A DNA stretch of 64,000 bases from Methylotenera oryzisoli (lineage in GTDB: Bacteria; Pseudomonadota; Gammaproteobacteria; Burkholderiales; Methylophilaceae), in NCBI RefSeq assembly GCF_004661485.1, contig NZ_PQVH01000008.1, forward strand, positions 186,001-250,000. Direction: 5' to 3'. Numbering within the stretch: the first letter of the stretch is position 1; each line of letters opens with the position of its first letter. Made by a program: the position numbers and the translations under genes. Positions 15,844-23,789 of this stretch are shown here, one piece after another. Under the pieces are notes generated by a model, which saw only the letters and a list, made by a program, of their open reading frames with translations, did not search any database and was not told the origin of the DNA.

Positions 15844-16826
15844 ATACATCAATTTTGAACAAATCAATTTTATTGATTAAAAGTCACTACGAAACATTGC
15901 TATACCTGTTAGCTATCATGTTTATGGCGTTGGCACTCCTTATGCCAACCATACAATTAAAGCAGCAGGTACATAACTACCTATTGGTGGCAGATGTGTC
16001 TCAAAGCATGAATGCTGAAGATGAAAAAATCAGCAATCAACCAGTCAGCCGGCTGGCGTATACGCGGTATTTGATGAAAAATATCGTTAAAACATCGCCA
16101 TGCGGCACGTATTTTAGTATTGGTATCTTTGCTTCTGACAATGTTGCATTATTACTTAACCCATTGGAGGTGTGCCAAAACCTGGACGCCATTACCGATT
16201 CAATTGATCATCTTGAATGGCGAATGGCTTGGAAAGGCAACAGTCGCCTAAGCTTTGGTGTGCGCGCTGCCGCTAATGTATTTGATTCGCTCAATGTCCC
16301 CGCTCAAATGTTATTTTTTACAGATGGTGACGAAGCACCTAGAGTCAATGTAACAATTCAACAAGACTTAAGTGGAATACAAATGGGTAAAAATCTAGCG
16401 TTTATTGGCGTTGGAGCAACCTCCAAAATAGGTGTACCAAGATTCAACTCAAACAATAAAAGAGTAGGGTATTGGCCGATTAGTGAAAATAACAACTCTG
16501 GTGCCGTAAGCGTCACTTATTCTGACCCTAGCCAAGATGAGCCAGACCCACCAGTTGCATATGCAGAATATGATAGATTTTTATCTCAATTAGAAGATGA
16601 ATATCTAAAGAAACTATCTGGTGATATCAATGCTAGCTATATAAAAGGGACAGATACCCCAGCATTTTATGAGTTTGTTCAGGGGCAAAAACCCGCAGCT
16701 AGTTTTATTAGTGATTACAAAATACGGTGGCTTTACTTAAGCCTAGGCTTACTCATGCTACTTGCCACTTACATCCCCAATCTAATATCACTCAACTTGA
16801 TTTCATTTAGATTCAAACGCGATTGA
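15840..16826 (+). CDS. mxaL: MxaL, von Willebrand A membrane protein
   Basis: A 328-residue protein with an N-terminal transmembrane helix (about 19-37), a VWA domain with MIDAS motif D52-V-S54-Q-S56 and a C-terminal helix (about 299-318). It is the second VWA protein of the cluster and probably pairs with MxaC in a BatA/BatB-like arrangement. It is the last gene of mxaRSACKL. The next gene is 219 bp away, so the operon likely ends here. None of mxaF, J, G or I is in the window. Confidence 0.87.
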   Translation: MNTSILNKSILLIKSHYETLLYLLAIMFMALALLMPTIQLKQQVHNYLLVADVSQSMNAEDEKISNQPVSRLAYTRYLMKNIVKTSPCGTYFSIGIFASDNVALLLNPLEVCQNLDAITDSIDHLEWRMAWKGNSRLSFGVRAAANVFDSLNVPAQMLFFTDGDEAPRVNVTIQQDLSGIQMGKNLAFIGVGATSKIGVPRFNSNNKRVGYWPISENNNSGAVSVTYSDPSQDEPDPPVAYAEYDRFLSQLEDEYLKKLSGDINASYIKGTDTPAFYEFVQGQKPAASFISDYKIRWLYLSLGLLMLLATYIPNLISLNLISFRFKRD

Positions 16827-16990
16827 TATAAAAAGGATTAGAAGCCAATTGTAACTGGTTGGTTAGTAAATAATTTTTAGATGCATATTATCTATCATGT
16901 GACTTCATCTGGCACTTGGAGTCACCAATTTTAATGTTAAACATTCCTCATACTTTAAGTATTTAAAACTGTAAATTTTAGTTGCAAACG

Positions 16991-17006
16991 TACAGACCTG
17001 TCTGTA
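16991..17006. promoter_or_regulatory. TetR-type operator upstream of gene 17046
   Basis: TACAGACCTGTCTGTA is a dyad of 7 + 2 + 7 bases (only the central CT is not symmetric). It shares ACAGACCTGTCT with the mxaR promoter and overlaps a possible -10 (TATTAT). A common regulator, perhaps TetR A, is inferred. Confidence 0.6.
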
Positions 17007-17045
17007 TTATTTATGTGCAGTTTAATATTAATTTAGGAGAATAAA

Positions 17046-17441
17046 ATGGAAGTATTACTAATAGGAGCCGTAGCTTGTATCACTGCACTGATCACATCTG
17101 CATGGTTGATGACATTTGCTAAATGGTTTCCGATTAAAAGCGTTGATGCCTTTGTGGTGGACTACAAAACCCTTATAAGAGCACACGTTGATTATGCATT
17201 GATGGCGTTATTTGGATTAGGCTTTTATGGTGCCGGTATTGAACTTCCTGTAGTCGCTTGCTGGTGTATCGCAATTGGTGGCTTTACCAACCCTACAATT
17301 TTTACAATTGCTGCATTCGATACTAACTTTTGGGATAAAACCAAGTGGAAAATTTTCAGCGCACTTAGCTTTTTAATTACTTCTGTTGGTTTTATGTGGA
17401 TTGCGTATACACTACTTAAATATGCAATAGACAAACGCTAA
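17046..17441 (+). CDS. Unknown four-helix membrane protein
   Basis: A 131-residue membrane protein that I do not recognise. Four hydrophobic segments lie at about 4-26, 49-66, 69-92 and 105-126. The ATG at 17046 follows an excellent TTAGGAGA site. A palindromic TetR-type operator lies upstream, shared with mxaR. The protein may therefore belong to the same regulon as the mxa cluster even though it is probably a separate transcript. No catalytic motif is visible. Confidence 0.75.
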   Translation: MEVLLIGAVACITALITSAWLMTFAKWFPIKSVDAFVVDYKTLIRAHVDYALMALFGLGFYGAGIELPVVACWCIAIGGFTNPTIFTIAAFDTNFWDKTKWKIFSALSFLITSVGFMWIAYTLLKYAIDKR

Positions 17442-17516
17442 TAGATATCACACTAAGTACATTTAAAAAGATAAATTTAATATCAGTTTAATCACAAAGC
17501 CTTAGGAGAATCTCAT

Positions 17517-17639
17517 ATGTCAGAAAATTACTTTTTGTGCAGAAATAGTATCCTAGGGCTTTATAAAAAAATCACGCCGATAGTCTCCCAAAAGATTTCC
17601 TGGCTTTTAGACACATATATTTCAATATACGAATATTAA
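17517..17639 (+). CDS. Candidate 40-residue small protein
   Basis: A 40-residue ORF (MSENYFLCRNSI ... SIYEY) with a good TTAGGAGAA site, the same leader motif as the gene just upstream. It is weakly hydrophobic, with one cysteine, and no family is recognised. A hairpin with a T-run follows within 100 bp. It could be a real small protein co-transcribed with the membrane protein, or a chance ORF. Confidence 0.35.
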   Translation: MSENYFLCRNSILGLYKKITPIVSQKISWLLDTYISIYEY

Positions 17640-17726
17640 TAGTCTTGATGATGGGCGGCATTAACTCGCTAATGCTGTCCATTATTTATTAAGTCAACGC
17701 TGTCCGAGTTTATATTAGAAGGTATA

Positions 17727-17755
17727 TGGGTATAAGTACGTTTACCCAGTTTTTA
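17727..17755 (+). terminator. Likely Rho-independent terminator
   Basis: TGGGTA (17727-17732) and TACCCA (17743-17748) form a 6-bp stem with a 10-base loop, followed by GTTTTTA. It would end the transcript carrying the 17046 gene and the small ORF. Confidence 0.5.
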
Positions 17756-18081
17756 TCACATCTCAGTCAGCCGCCAAGGCTTATTCAATCGAGATCAAAG
17801 CTAGGCATATTAATCAAATCAGCTAACTGAAATCCTCACCAGCAGCTACATCAGCTCAAGATACAAGTAAAAAGCGCTTTCCAAAGAGCAATGTTAGCCT
17901 TAATACAAAGTAGGGGTGAGCCCCTAAGCCAAAATTATCAGCTTACTATGCAATACAACACTTCTTACATCTGCGATTTTCAATCCAAGCAAACCTTATT
18001 TTAAAACTGCCCTCTATTACGCTCCCAATTTGTAATTTACGCACTTAAAACATCCATAACATGATGCTGTAGTTGCCAAAT
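17756..18081. other. Gene-free stretch
   Basis: I see no coding pattern on either strand here. A short perfect hairpin, TAGGGG-TGAG-CCCCTA, lies at 17911-17926 without a T-run. Nothing else can be supported. Confidence 0.5.
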
Positions 18082-18111
18082 CCAATAATGTAATATACAT
18101 TACATTATTGG
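18082..18111. promoter_or_regulatory. Large palindromic operator upstream of TetR B
   Basis: Two 13-bp arms (18082-18094 and 18099-18111) are exact reverse complements around a 4-base centre, with half-arm TAATGTAA. A further half-site TTACATTATT lies at 18131-18140. It ends 58 bp before the TetR start and is probably its autoregulatory site. Confidence 0.65.
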
Positions 18112-18169
18112 TATATTTATATAACCCAAGTTACATTATTTGCAACTAAATGTTTTAAAAGGAATTTCT

Positions 18170-18772
18170 ATGTCATCCGCAGGTCGCCCAAGAACTTTTG
18201 ATAGAGATGTTGCGCTCAACAAAGCGATGTTGATCTTTTGGGAAAAAGGCTACGAAGGCACAACAATGACGGACATAATTAGCGCCATTGGCACTAAAGC
18301 GCCTAGCGTATATGCCGCCTTCGGTAATAAGGACAAGCTATTTAATGAGGTGGTAAATCTTTATGCTGAAACCTTAAAAGCTGGGCCACTAAAAGCTTTA
18401 AACGACCACCCATCCATTTACGATGCGATCAAAAACTCGCTTTACAGCAATGTCGAGATATTCACGAGCCAGAGTAACCCGTGCAGTTGCCTCATTATGA
18501 CTGCAGCCATCAATTGCTCTCCGGAGCATATTGAACACATGAATAGACTTAAAAATCTAAGAACCGTCTACAAGCGTGTATTAGAAACAAGATTCAAACA
18601 GGCAGTGACAGACGGCCAATTAATCAGCTCAGCCAACCCACAAACATTAGCTGAGTTCTACATGACTTTTGTGCATGGGTTAGCATTGCGTGCAAAAGAT
18701 GGGGTTAGCAAATCGGAATTACAAACGTCTACCGACTATGCATTAGTCACGGTTAAATTGATGCTGAAATAA
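18170..18772 (+). CDS. TetR family transcriptional regulator (B)
   Basis: A 200-residue regulator with the helix-turn-helix at about residues 10-55 (GRPRTFDRDVALNKAMLIFWEKGYEGT...KAPSVYAAFGNKDKLF). This start and the C-terminal half (SNPCSCLIMTAAINC) match the AcrR-like group often linked to SDR or oxidoreductase genes. I chose the ATG at 18170 because AAAAGGA precedes it. The in-frame TTG at 18140 lies in a half-operator. Targets are unknown, though an SDR and an oxidoreductase follow downstream. Confidence 0.9.
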   Translation: MSSAGRPRTFDRDVALNKAMLIFWEKGYEGTTMTDIISAIGTKAPSVYAAFGNKDKLFNEVVNLYAETLKAGPLKALNDHPSIYDAIKNSLYSNVEIFTSQSNPCSCLIMTAAINCSPEHIEHMNRLKNLRTVYKRVLETRFKQAVTDGQLISSANPQTLAEFYMTFVHGLALRAKDGVSKSELQTSTDYALVTVKLMLK

Positions 18773-19075
18773 GTGTGGATAGGCTAGGCTACAACACATA
18801 CATTGAGTTTTATGACCTAAAACAATGGCAGCACAAACGAAAACACATCAACCAACCCAAAAATATGGCTGATAATTTGCTTCGTATTTTTGGCAGTCTC
18901 GGAATATGCTGTACCTCTAAACGAACCACAAGCACCATATTTAACTTTATTCGTTGGAAATCAATTTTAAGCTGATTTATTACATTGAATAGCGTTAAAA
19001 ACGCAACACTTTGAATAAGTAATTTCCTTTCAAATTACCACCCCCATCTACTAAATAAAAATTTTATTTGCATTT
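18773..19075. other. Gap between two TetR genes, with a possible decayed small ORF
   Basis: No intact gene is supported. From ATG 18825 a short frame runs 15 codons to a stop. If one A were added in the A5 run at 18859-18863, the frame would continue through a hydrophobic stretch (IWLIICFVFLAVSEYAV) to a stop at 18968-18970, giving 48 residues. This could be a frameshifted small membrane protein or chance. Confidence 0.3.
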
Positions 19076-19107
19076 TATGATGGTTGTCATATATGATGAT
19101 CGTCATG
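19076..19107. promoter_or_regulatory. Tandem operators over the start of TetR C
   Basis: Two adjacent 16-bp dyads, TATGATGGTTGTCATA (19076-19091) and TATGATGATCGTCATG (19092-19107), overlap the start codon of TetR C. A third copy is at 19738-19753, before the SDR gene. Together they define a TetR-type operator, consensus TATGATNNTNRTCATA. Confidence 0.7.
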
Positions 19108-19692
19108 AAGAAAGATACAAATAAACCAAATGCTTCCAGCCGTAAGGAAATCACGCATACGCGCATTGTAGAAACCGCAGCCAGGGCAATTCGCAGGAGC
19201 GGTTATGATGGAACTGGCGTAGCCGATATCATGAAAGAAGCTGGCCTCACACATGGGGGTTTTTACGCACATTTTGCATCCCGTGATGCAATGCTCGCAG
19301 AAGCTGCAGATCATGCAGGGGAAGAAACAATTGCTATTGCAAAAAGAATATTTGCTGAAGTCCCTGGTGATCAGGGATTGCAAGCCCTGATGCAGGTTTA
19401 TTTATCCAATGAGCATATGGCTAACATTGAAACAGGATGCTCTTTTGCAGCCTTAGGTTCGGAAATGCCACGCCAGGCTCCTGAGGTAAGAAAAGCCTCA
19501 ACTTGCCGTATCAAGGAAATGATAGCGCTTATTAAAAGTCGCCTATCAGGCCAACAAGCTAATAAGGATGAAAAGGCGCTTGTTATGTTATCCACTATGG
19601 TTGGAACATTATTATTAGCCCGTGCGGTAGAGGACCCTGAACTTAGTGAAACTTTTCGCCAAGCAGCTTTAAAGCACTATGATGCCAAATAA
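19105..19692 (+). CDS. TetR family transcriptional regulator (C)
   Basis: A 195-residue regulator of the GVADIMKEAGLTHGGFYAHFASRDAML type (helix-turn-helix at about residues 12-58). This group commonly represses a neighbouring oxidoreductase gene. There is no Shine-Dalgarno sequence; ATGs at 19093, 19096 and 19105 are all in frame and lie inside a tandem operator. I prefer 19105 because homologs begin with a short basic leader before the helix. A leaderless or near-leaderless mRNA is possible. The same operator precedes the SDR gene at 19796, so this protein very likely controls both. Confidence 0.88.
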   Translation: MKKDTNKPNASSRKEITHTRIVETAARAIRRSGYDGTGVADIMKEAGLTHGGFYAHFASRDAMLAEAADHAGEETIAIAKRIFAEVPGDQGLQALMQVYLSNEHMANIETGCSFAALGSEMPRQAPEVRKASTCRIKEMIALIKSRLSGQQANKDEKALVMLSTMVGTLLLARAVEDPELSETFRQAALKHYDAK

Positions 19693-19737
19693 TAATTAAT
19701 TCCCTATTAAGTACTTTGGCTTTTTTTTGACCAGAAA

Positions 19738-19753
19738 TATGATGGTTATCATA
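19738..19753. promoter_or_regulatory. Third copy of the TetR C operator
   Basis: TATGATGGTTATCATA is a 6 + 4 + 6 dyad 43 bp upstream of the SDR start codon. It matches the tandem sites at the TetR C start and is followed by an AT-rich tract that could be the -10 region. Confidence 0.7.
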
Positions 19754-19795
19754 TTTTTTAGCATGTTTTTATAACTGAATTAAAAGGAGATAAAT

Positions 19796-20629
19796 ATGAA
19801 AAGCAAGATCGCAATTGTGACAGGAGCATCATCAGGAATCGGCGCTGCCACGGCAGAGTTATTAGCAAACTCTGGTTATAAGGTTTACGGAACGAGTCGT
19901 AAGGGAGCGCAAGCCTCCCAGCGCTCATACAAGATGATTGCGCTAGATGTAAATAGCGAAGAATCTATAGACGCTGCCTTAAATGAAGTAGTGCAAATTG
20001 AGGGTCGGATTGATCTAGTGGTTAATAACGCAGGCTTCGGTGTAGCGCCAGCTGGGGCCGAAGAAAGCTCAATTGAACAGACTAAAATGATTTTTGATAC
20101 CAATTTTTTTGGCATCGTCCGCATGACGCGTGCTGTTGTGCCTTATATGAGAAAACAGGGCGAAGGCCGAATCATTAATATCGGCTCGATTCTTGGGCTA
20201 ATACCTGCGCCATACATGGCAACCTATGCCGCTACTAAGCATGCTGTCGAGGGGTTTTCTGAATCTATAGACCATGAATTAAGAACAAGAGGCATCCGTG
20301 TTTCAGTGGTTGAGCCTGGGTATACCAATACGCATTTTGAAGCAAACACGCAAGAAGTTGACGCCAAGTTAGACGAATATACAACTGCGCGAAAAGCTCT
20401 TGCCAAATTAATGAAAATCGCAGTGGCTGGAGGTGACGATCCCAAAGTCGTCGCCAATGTTGTTTTGAAAGCGGCTAATGCCAAACATCCTAAGCTACGT
20501 TATGCTGCCGGAAAATTAGCGTGTCGCCTCAGTTTCCTTAGAAGATTTGCCCCTGCTGCATTAGTTGATATGGGCATTCGTAAAGAGTTGAAACTGGACT
20601 CTCTCGACATAATCGCTAGGCAACCATAA
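19796..20629 (+). CDS. Short-chain dehydrogenase/reductase (SDR)
   Basis: A 277-residue classical SDR. The nucleotide-binding motif TGASSGIG is at residues 9-16, NNAG at 77-80, the catalytic serine is Ser131, and Tyr144-x3-Lys148 completes the active site. Arg36 after the second strand suggests NADP(H) preference. The substrate is unknown. The start has a strong AAAAGGAGA site. It heads a three-gene operon with a small membrane protein and a zinc-independent quinone-oxidoreductase-like enzyme, under a TetR operator. Confidence 0.93.
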   Translation: MKSKIAIVTGASSGIGAATAELLANSGYKVYGTSRKGAQASQRSYKMIALDVNSEESIDAALNEVVQIEGRIDLVVNNAGFGVAPAGAEESSIEQTKMIFDTNFFGIVRMTRAVVPYMRKQGEGRIINIGSILGLIPAPYMATYAATKHAVEGFSESIDHELRTRGIRVSVVEPGYTNTHFEANTQEVDAKLDEYTTARKALAKLMKIAVAGGDDPKVVANVVLKAANAKHPKLRYAAGKLACRLSFLRRFAPAALVDMGIRKELKLDSLDIIARQP

Positions 20630-20638
20630 GAAGTCATC

Positions 20639-21019
20639 ATGAAATTTTTATCATTTCATCGACTTTCAGTTTTTAGCTCAATCTTATTTGTAGTATTGGC
20701 TATCAATTTGATGTTTGCACCAACTCAAATGTTAACAAGCTGGGGAATTGAACTAACCACCTCGGTAGGGTTGGTTGCAAGACGTATAGCAGCGCTGTAT
20801 ACCGGTCTGGCTGTGATGTTTTTCATGGTTAGACATGCAGAACTTTCAACAACCCGTACAGCGCTCATCTCTGGAACCATCACAGCATGCTCGATATTAG
20901 CACTGCTCGGCGTGTATGAGTTTGCTACGGGACATGCCACTAGCGGTATTCTGACTGCTGCCTTTGTCGAAGTAGCTCTTGTGCTGGCGTTTCTTGATGT
21001 CGGCCTACGCGGAAAATAA
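20639..21019 (+). CDS. Small membrane protein (DUF4345-like)
   Basis: A 126-residue protein with four hydrophobic segments (about 10-27, 46-63, 76-93 and 99-121). The overall layout resembles DUF4345 or similar four-helix proteins that accompany SDR genes, but I cannot assign a function. It begins 9 bp after the SDR stop and is co-transcribed with it. Confidence 0.7.
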   Translation: MKFLSFHRLSVFSSILFVVLAINLMFAPTQMLTSWGIELTTSVGLVARRIAALYTGLAVMFFMVRHAELSTTRTALISGTITACSILALLGVYEFATGHATSGILTAAFVEVALVLAFLDVGLRGK

Positions 21020-21044
21020 ACACCATATGAATGGGAATGAAAAT

Positions 21045-22061
21045 ATGAAAGCATTGGTCTTGAAACGTTATGGTAAGCCTGCACAAATCGAGTTTGCAAA
21101 CATTCCAAAGCCTGTAATCAAGGCCAACGAAATACTTGTTCAGGTCTATGCCGTCGGTCTTAATCCCATCGACTACATGATTGCGAAAGGTGCATTCAAG
21201 CCTATTATCAAGTTACAACTACCAGTCACAATGGGCAGCGACTTGTCGGGTATCGTGGTGGGAGTGGGGGATAGTGTGACGCGCTTCAAGCTTGGCGATG
21301 CTATTTTTGCAAGCATATTTGACCTTGGCACCGGAGCACTTGCTGAGTTTGCTGTTGTGCCCGAGAGCGCTGCTGCAATCAAACCGAAAAACCTAGACTT
21401 CGTGCAAGCCGCTTCGATACCGATGGTTGCACTCACGTCGTGGCAAGCGCTCAAAGAGCGAGCACATCTACAGCCAGGGCAAAAGGTATTTATCCCCGCC
21501 GGGGCTGGCGGTATTGGTACGTTCGCAATTCAGCTAGCAAAATACCTCGGAGCAAAAGTAGGCACCACAACCAGCACAGCTAATGTGGGACTCGTCCAGC
21601 GCCTCGGTGCAGATGAGGTGGTTGATTATAAACAGCAAGAGTTTGAAGATGTGCTACAAGGTTATGATTTGGTGCTAGGAACCATTAGGGGCGACGGAAT
21701 CGAGAAGTCACTACGAATTTTGAAACCCAAGAGCAAAATAGTATCACTCATCGGCCCGCCAGATGTTGCGTTCGCACGTTCAAGAGGCATGAACGCTTTG
21801 ATGAAGCTCGTGTTCTGGTTGATTAGTAGCAAGATAATTCGCCACGCCAAAAATCGTGATATTGAGTATTCATTCATGTTCGTGCACCCTGACGGTCATC
21901 AACTCACAGAGATCGGCAAACTACTTGATTCAGGACATATCCATCCAGTAATAGATAAGGTATTTCCTTTCAATCAAACAAAAGAAGCACTTGCGTATCT
22001 CGAAGAAGGCCGAGCCAAAGGTAAGGTGGTTGTAAAAATTAACGATAGCGATGCCTTATAA
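21045..22061 (+). CDS. NADP-dependent alcohol dehydrogenase/quinone oxidoreductase family
   Basis: A 338-residue medium-chain dehydrogenase/reductase of the zinc-free quinone oxidoreductase type. The N-terminal GroES-like domain (NEILVQVYAVGLNPIDY, GSDLSGIVVGVG) is followed by a Rossmann domain (PAGAGGIGTFAIQLAKYLGA). Zinc ligands are absent. It probably reduces quinones or alpha,beta-unsaturated carbonyls with NADPH. I chose ATG 21045 (MKALVLKRYGKP), with GGGAA upstream; ATG 21027 is a longer alternative. It overlaps nothing and ends the SDR operon. Confidence 0.9.
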   Translation: MKALVLKRYGKPAQIEFANIPKPVIKANEILVQVYAVGLNPIDYMIAKGAFKPIIKLQLPVTMGSDLSGIVVGVGDSVTRFKLGDAIFASIFDLGTGALAEFAVVPESAAAIKPKNLDFVQAASIPMVALTSWQALKERAHLQPGQKVFIPAGAGGIGTFAIQLAKYLGAKVGTTTSTANVGLVQRLGADEVVDYKQQEFEDVLQGYDLVLGTIRGDGIEKSLRILKPKSKIVSLIGPPDVAFARSRGMNALMKLVFWLISSKIIRHAKNRDIEYSFMFVHPDGHQLTEIGKLLDSGHIHPVIDKVFPFNQTKEALAYLEEGRAKGKVVVKINDSDAL

Positions 22062-22222
22062 ATTGATGCTTACATATTTTGCGCAGCAAACGCGCGTTAC
22101 GCCTGCTTTAAGCGCTAGTTTATAATTTCGTATAATGTATATTATGTTAAATAACGCAGTGGCACTTAATTTGCACATTAAGGGAGTAAAAACCTTATGT
22201 GCTACGACTCTGACTGTTAACC

Positions 22223-23635
22223 CTACAAATGCTGAGCTATTAAATCTGCAAAGACATGCATAATTGAGATATCACGCTCATTGAGTGTTTGGTCTGGTGT
22301 ATAACTAAAGCAACAAAAGGTGCCATAAATTTTACCGTCGCTTAGCTTGATTGGCACACTCATATGCGCACGTACAGGCACCAAAGCGGTAACTTCCATA
22401 CTCATTGCTTCTGGCAGTTCGAAAGCATCATTAATGATTTCAGGCAAACGCCCATCAATCACTCTCTGGCAGTAGCTGTCTTCAAGTGAGCCGCTACCAC
22501 CAACCGCAATCGGTGGATTCAAATCTTTTGAATCCACAAATCTGAACTCACGAACACCATCATGAAAGTGAGAAATAAATGCCACGTCCATATCAAGGTG
22601 TCGCCGCAAAGCAGATAACGTGTTTTGTAAAAAATTATCGCCCGAATTGTGCTGAATGCTCAATAGATTTTGAGTATTCATGATACTTGCGGGGTCTCTA
22701 GGATGAGACTTTTCTTCAATTGAGGTTTCAATATCCTCAAATCTCAATAATTTGAAATTATTGCGTCCGGAGTGCTTTGCTTTGTACATTGCTTTATCTG
22801 CGAGCGCCACCAATTTGTCCGCATCAATCGCACGCCCATCATAGATGGCAATGCCTATACTTGTGGTTATCTTAAGATCAGAAGTGCCTAACCAACCACC
22901 TTTGTTTAACTCCTGAATGATATTACTTGCTACTTTACTAGCATCCTCTTCACTATAAACACCTTCAATAATGACAGTAAACTCATCACCGCCGATGCGA
23001 GAAACAATATCAGCTTCGCGCAAGGTCGCTTTCAGCCTGGTTGCAAACTCTTTTAAAAGTGAATCCCCTGCTTCATGCCCTAAAGAATCATTGATAGATT
23101 TAAAATGATCAATGTCCAGATACATCAAGGCTAAACTTTTATCACTACGCCTACTCCTTGCCATTGCCTCCGGCAAGTTAGTATTAAAGTATGATCGATT
23201 GCGCACCCCGGTAAGTGGGTCGTTAGACGCCAAAAATCGCAATTTTTGCTCTTCAATTTTGCGGCTTGAAATATCTTGTATAAATGCATAAAACTCATGA
23301 GTATCTGCATTCGAAATATAAGTAATCGCCATTTCAATCGGAAACTCTTCTCCGGTTTTTCTTTTAGCTTCGAGTTGAATACGGCGATTTAGCATCTCAG
23401 TGTGACCACTTTGCAGAAAACGCTGCATCCCTTGCTGATGCGCGTCTCTTAGCCTCTCCGGAATAATGATTTCGGCCATATTTTGGCCGATGGCTTCATC
23501 ATAGCTCCAACCAAAAATATTAGCGGCTTGTTGGTTCCACTCGGTGACAAGTCCATTGTGATCAACCCCAACAAAAGCATCTAAACTATTAAAAAGTATG
23601 TTTCTGAGGCGTTGCTCTTGATTTTCATCTGTCAT
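22223..23635 (-). CDS. PAS-GGDEF-GAF diguanylate cyclase
   Basis: A 470-residue cytoplasmic signalling protein. A PAS domain (about 10-125) is followed by GGDEF (about 135-295), with the intact active-site motif GGDEF at 215-219 and an inhibitory-site RxxD at Arg206-Asp209. A GAF-like domain (about 325-470) sits at the C-terminus, an unusual position. It should synthesise c-di-GMP from two GTP with product inhibition. The sensed signal is unknown. The next gene upstream is a GGDEF-EAL protein, so this locus is a c-di-GMP node. Confidence 0.92.
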   Translation of the reverse strand: MTDENQEQRLRNILFNSLDAFVGVDHNGLVTEWNQQAANIFGWSYDEAIGQNMAEIIIPERLRDAHQQGMQRFLQSGHTEMLNRRIQLEAKRKTGEEFPIEMAITYISNADTHEFYAFIQDISSRKIEEQKLRFLASNDPLTGVRNRSYFNTNLPEAMARSRRSDKSLALMYLDIDHFKSINDSLGHEAGDSLLKEFATRLKATLREADIVSRIGGDEFTVIIEGVYSEEDASKVASNIIQELNKGGWLGTSDLKITTSIGIAIYDGRAIDADKLVALADKAMYKAKHSGRNNFKLLRFEDIETSIEEKSHPRDPASIMNTQNLLSIQHNSGDNFLQNTLSALRRHLDMDVAFISHFHDGVREFRFVDSKDLNPPIAVGGSGSLEDSYCQRVIDGRLPEIINDAFELPEAMSMEVTALVPVRAHMSVPIKLSDGKIYGTFCCFSYTPDQTLNERDISIMHVFADLIAQHL

Positions 23636-23789
23636 AGTGGGTTTTGGGTAAACTAAATAAACGGATTGTAAAATATCAAAATTTTTATGTAGTGTCTATT
23701 AATCCAAAGAATTAACAGCACTCAATATCCACCAAATTATGTACCAATATACACACACTAACTAAAGCATTAGTTCACTTAGCGAACGG

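Noticed and set aside
17911-17926. Short perfect hairpin TAGGGG-TGAG-CCCCTA
   Set aside because: No T-run and no gene end nearby, so it is not called as a terminator.
18775-18975. 66-residue ORF after TetR B, starting with GTG
   Set aside because: No ribosome site, random composition and no family pattern.
22122-22150. Sequence resembling the left half of loxP (ATAATTTCGTATAATGTAT)
   Set aside because: The left arm matches 12 of 13 bases but the right arm does not match, and there is no recombinase gene nearby. Probably chance in AT-rich DNA.
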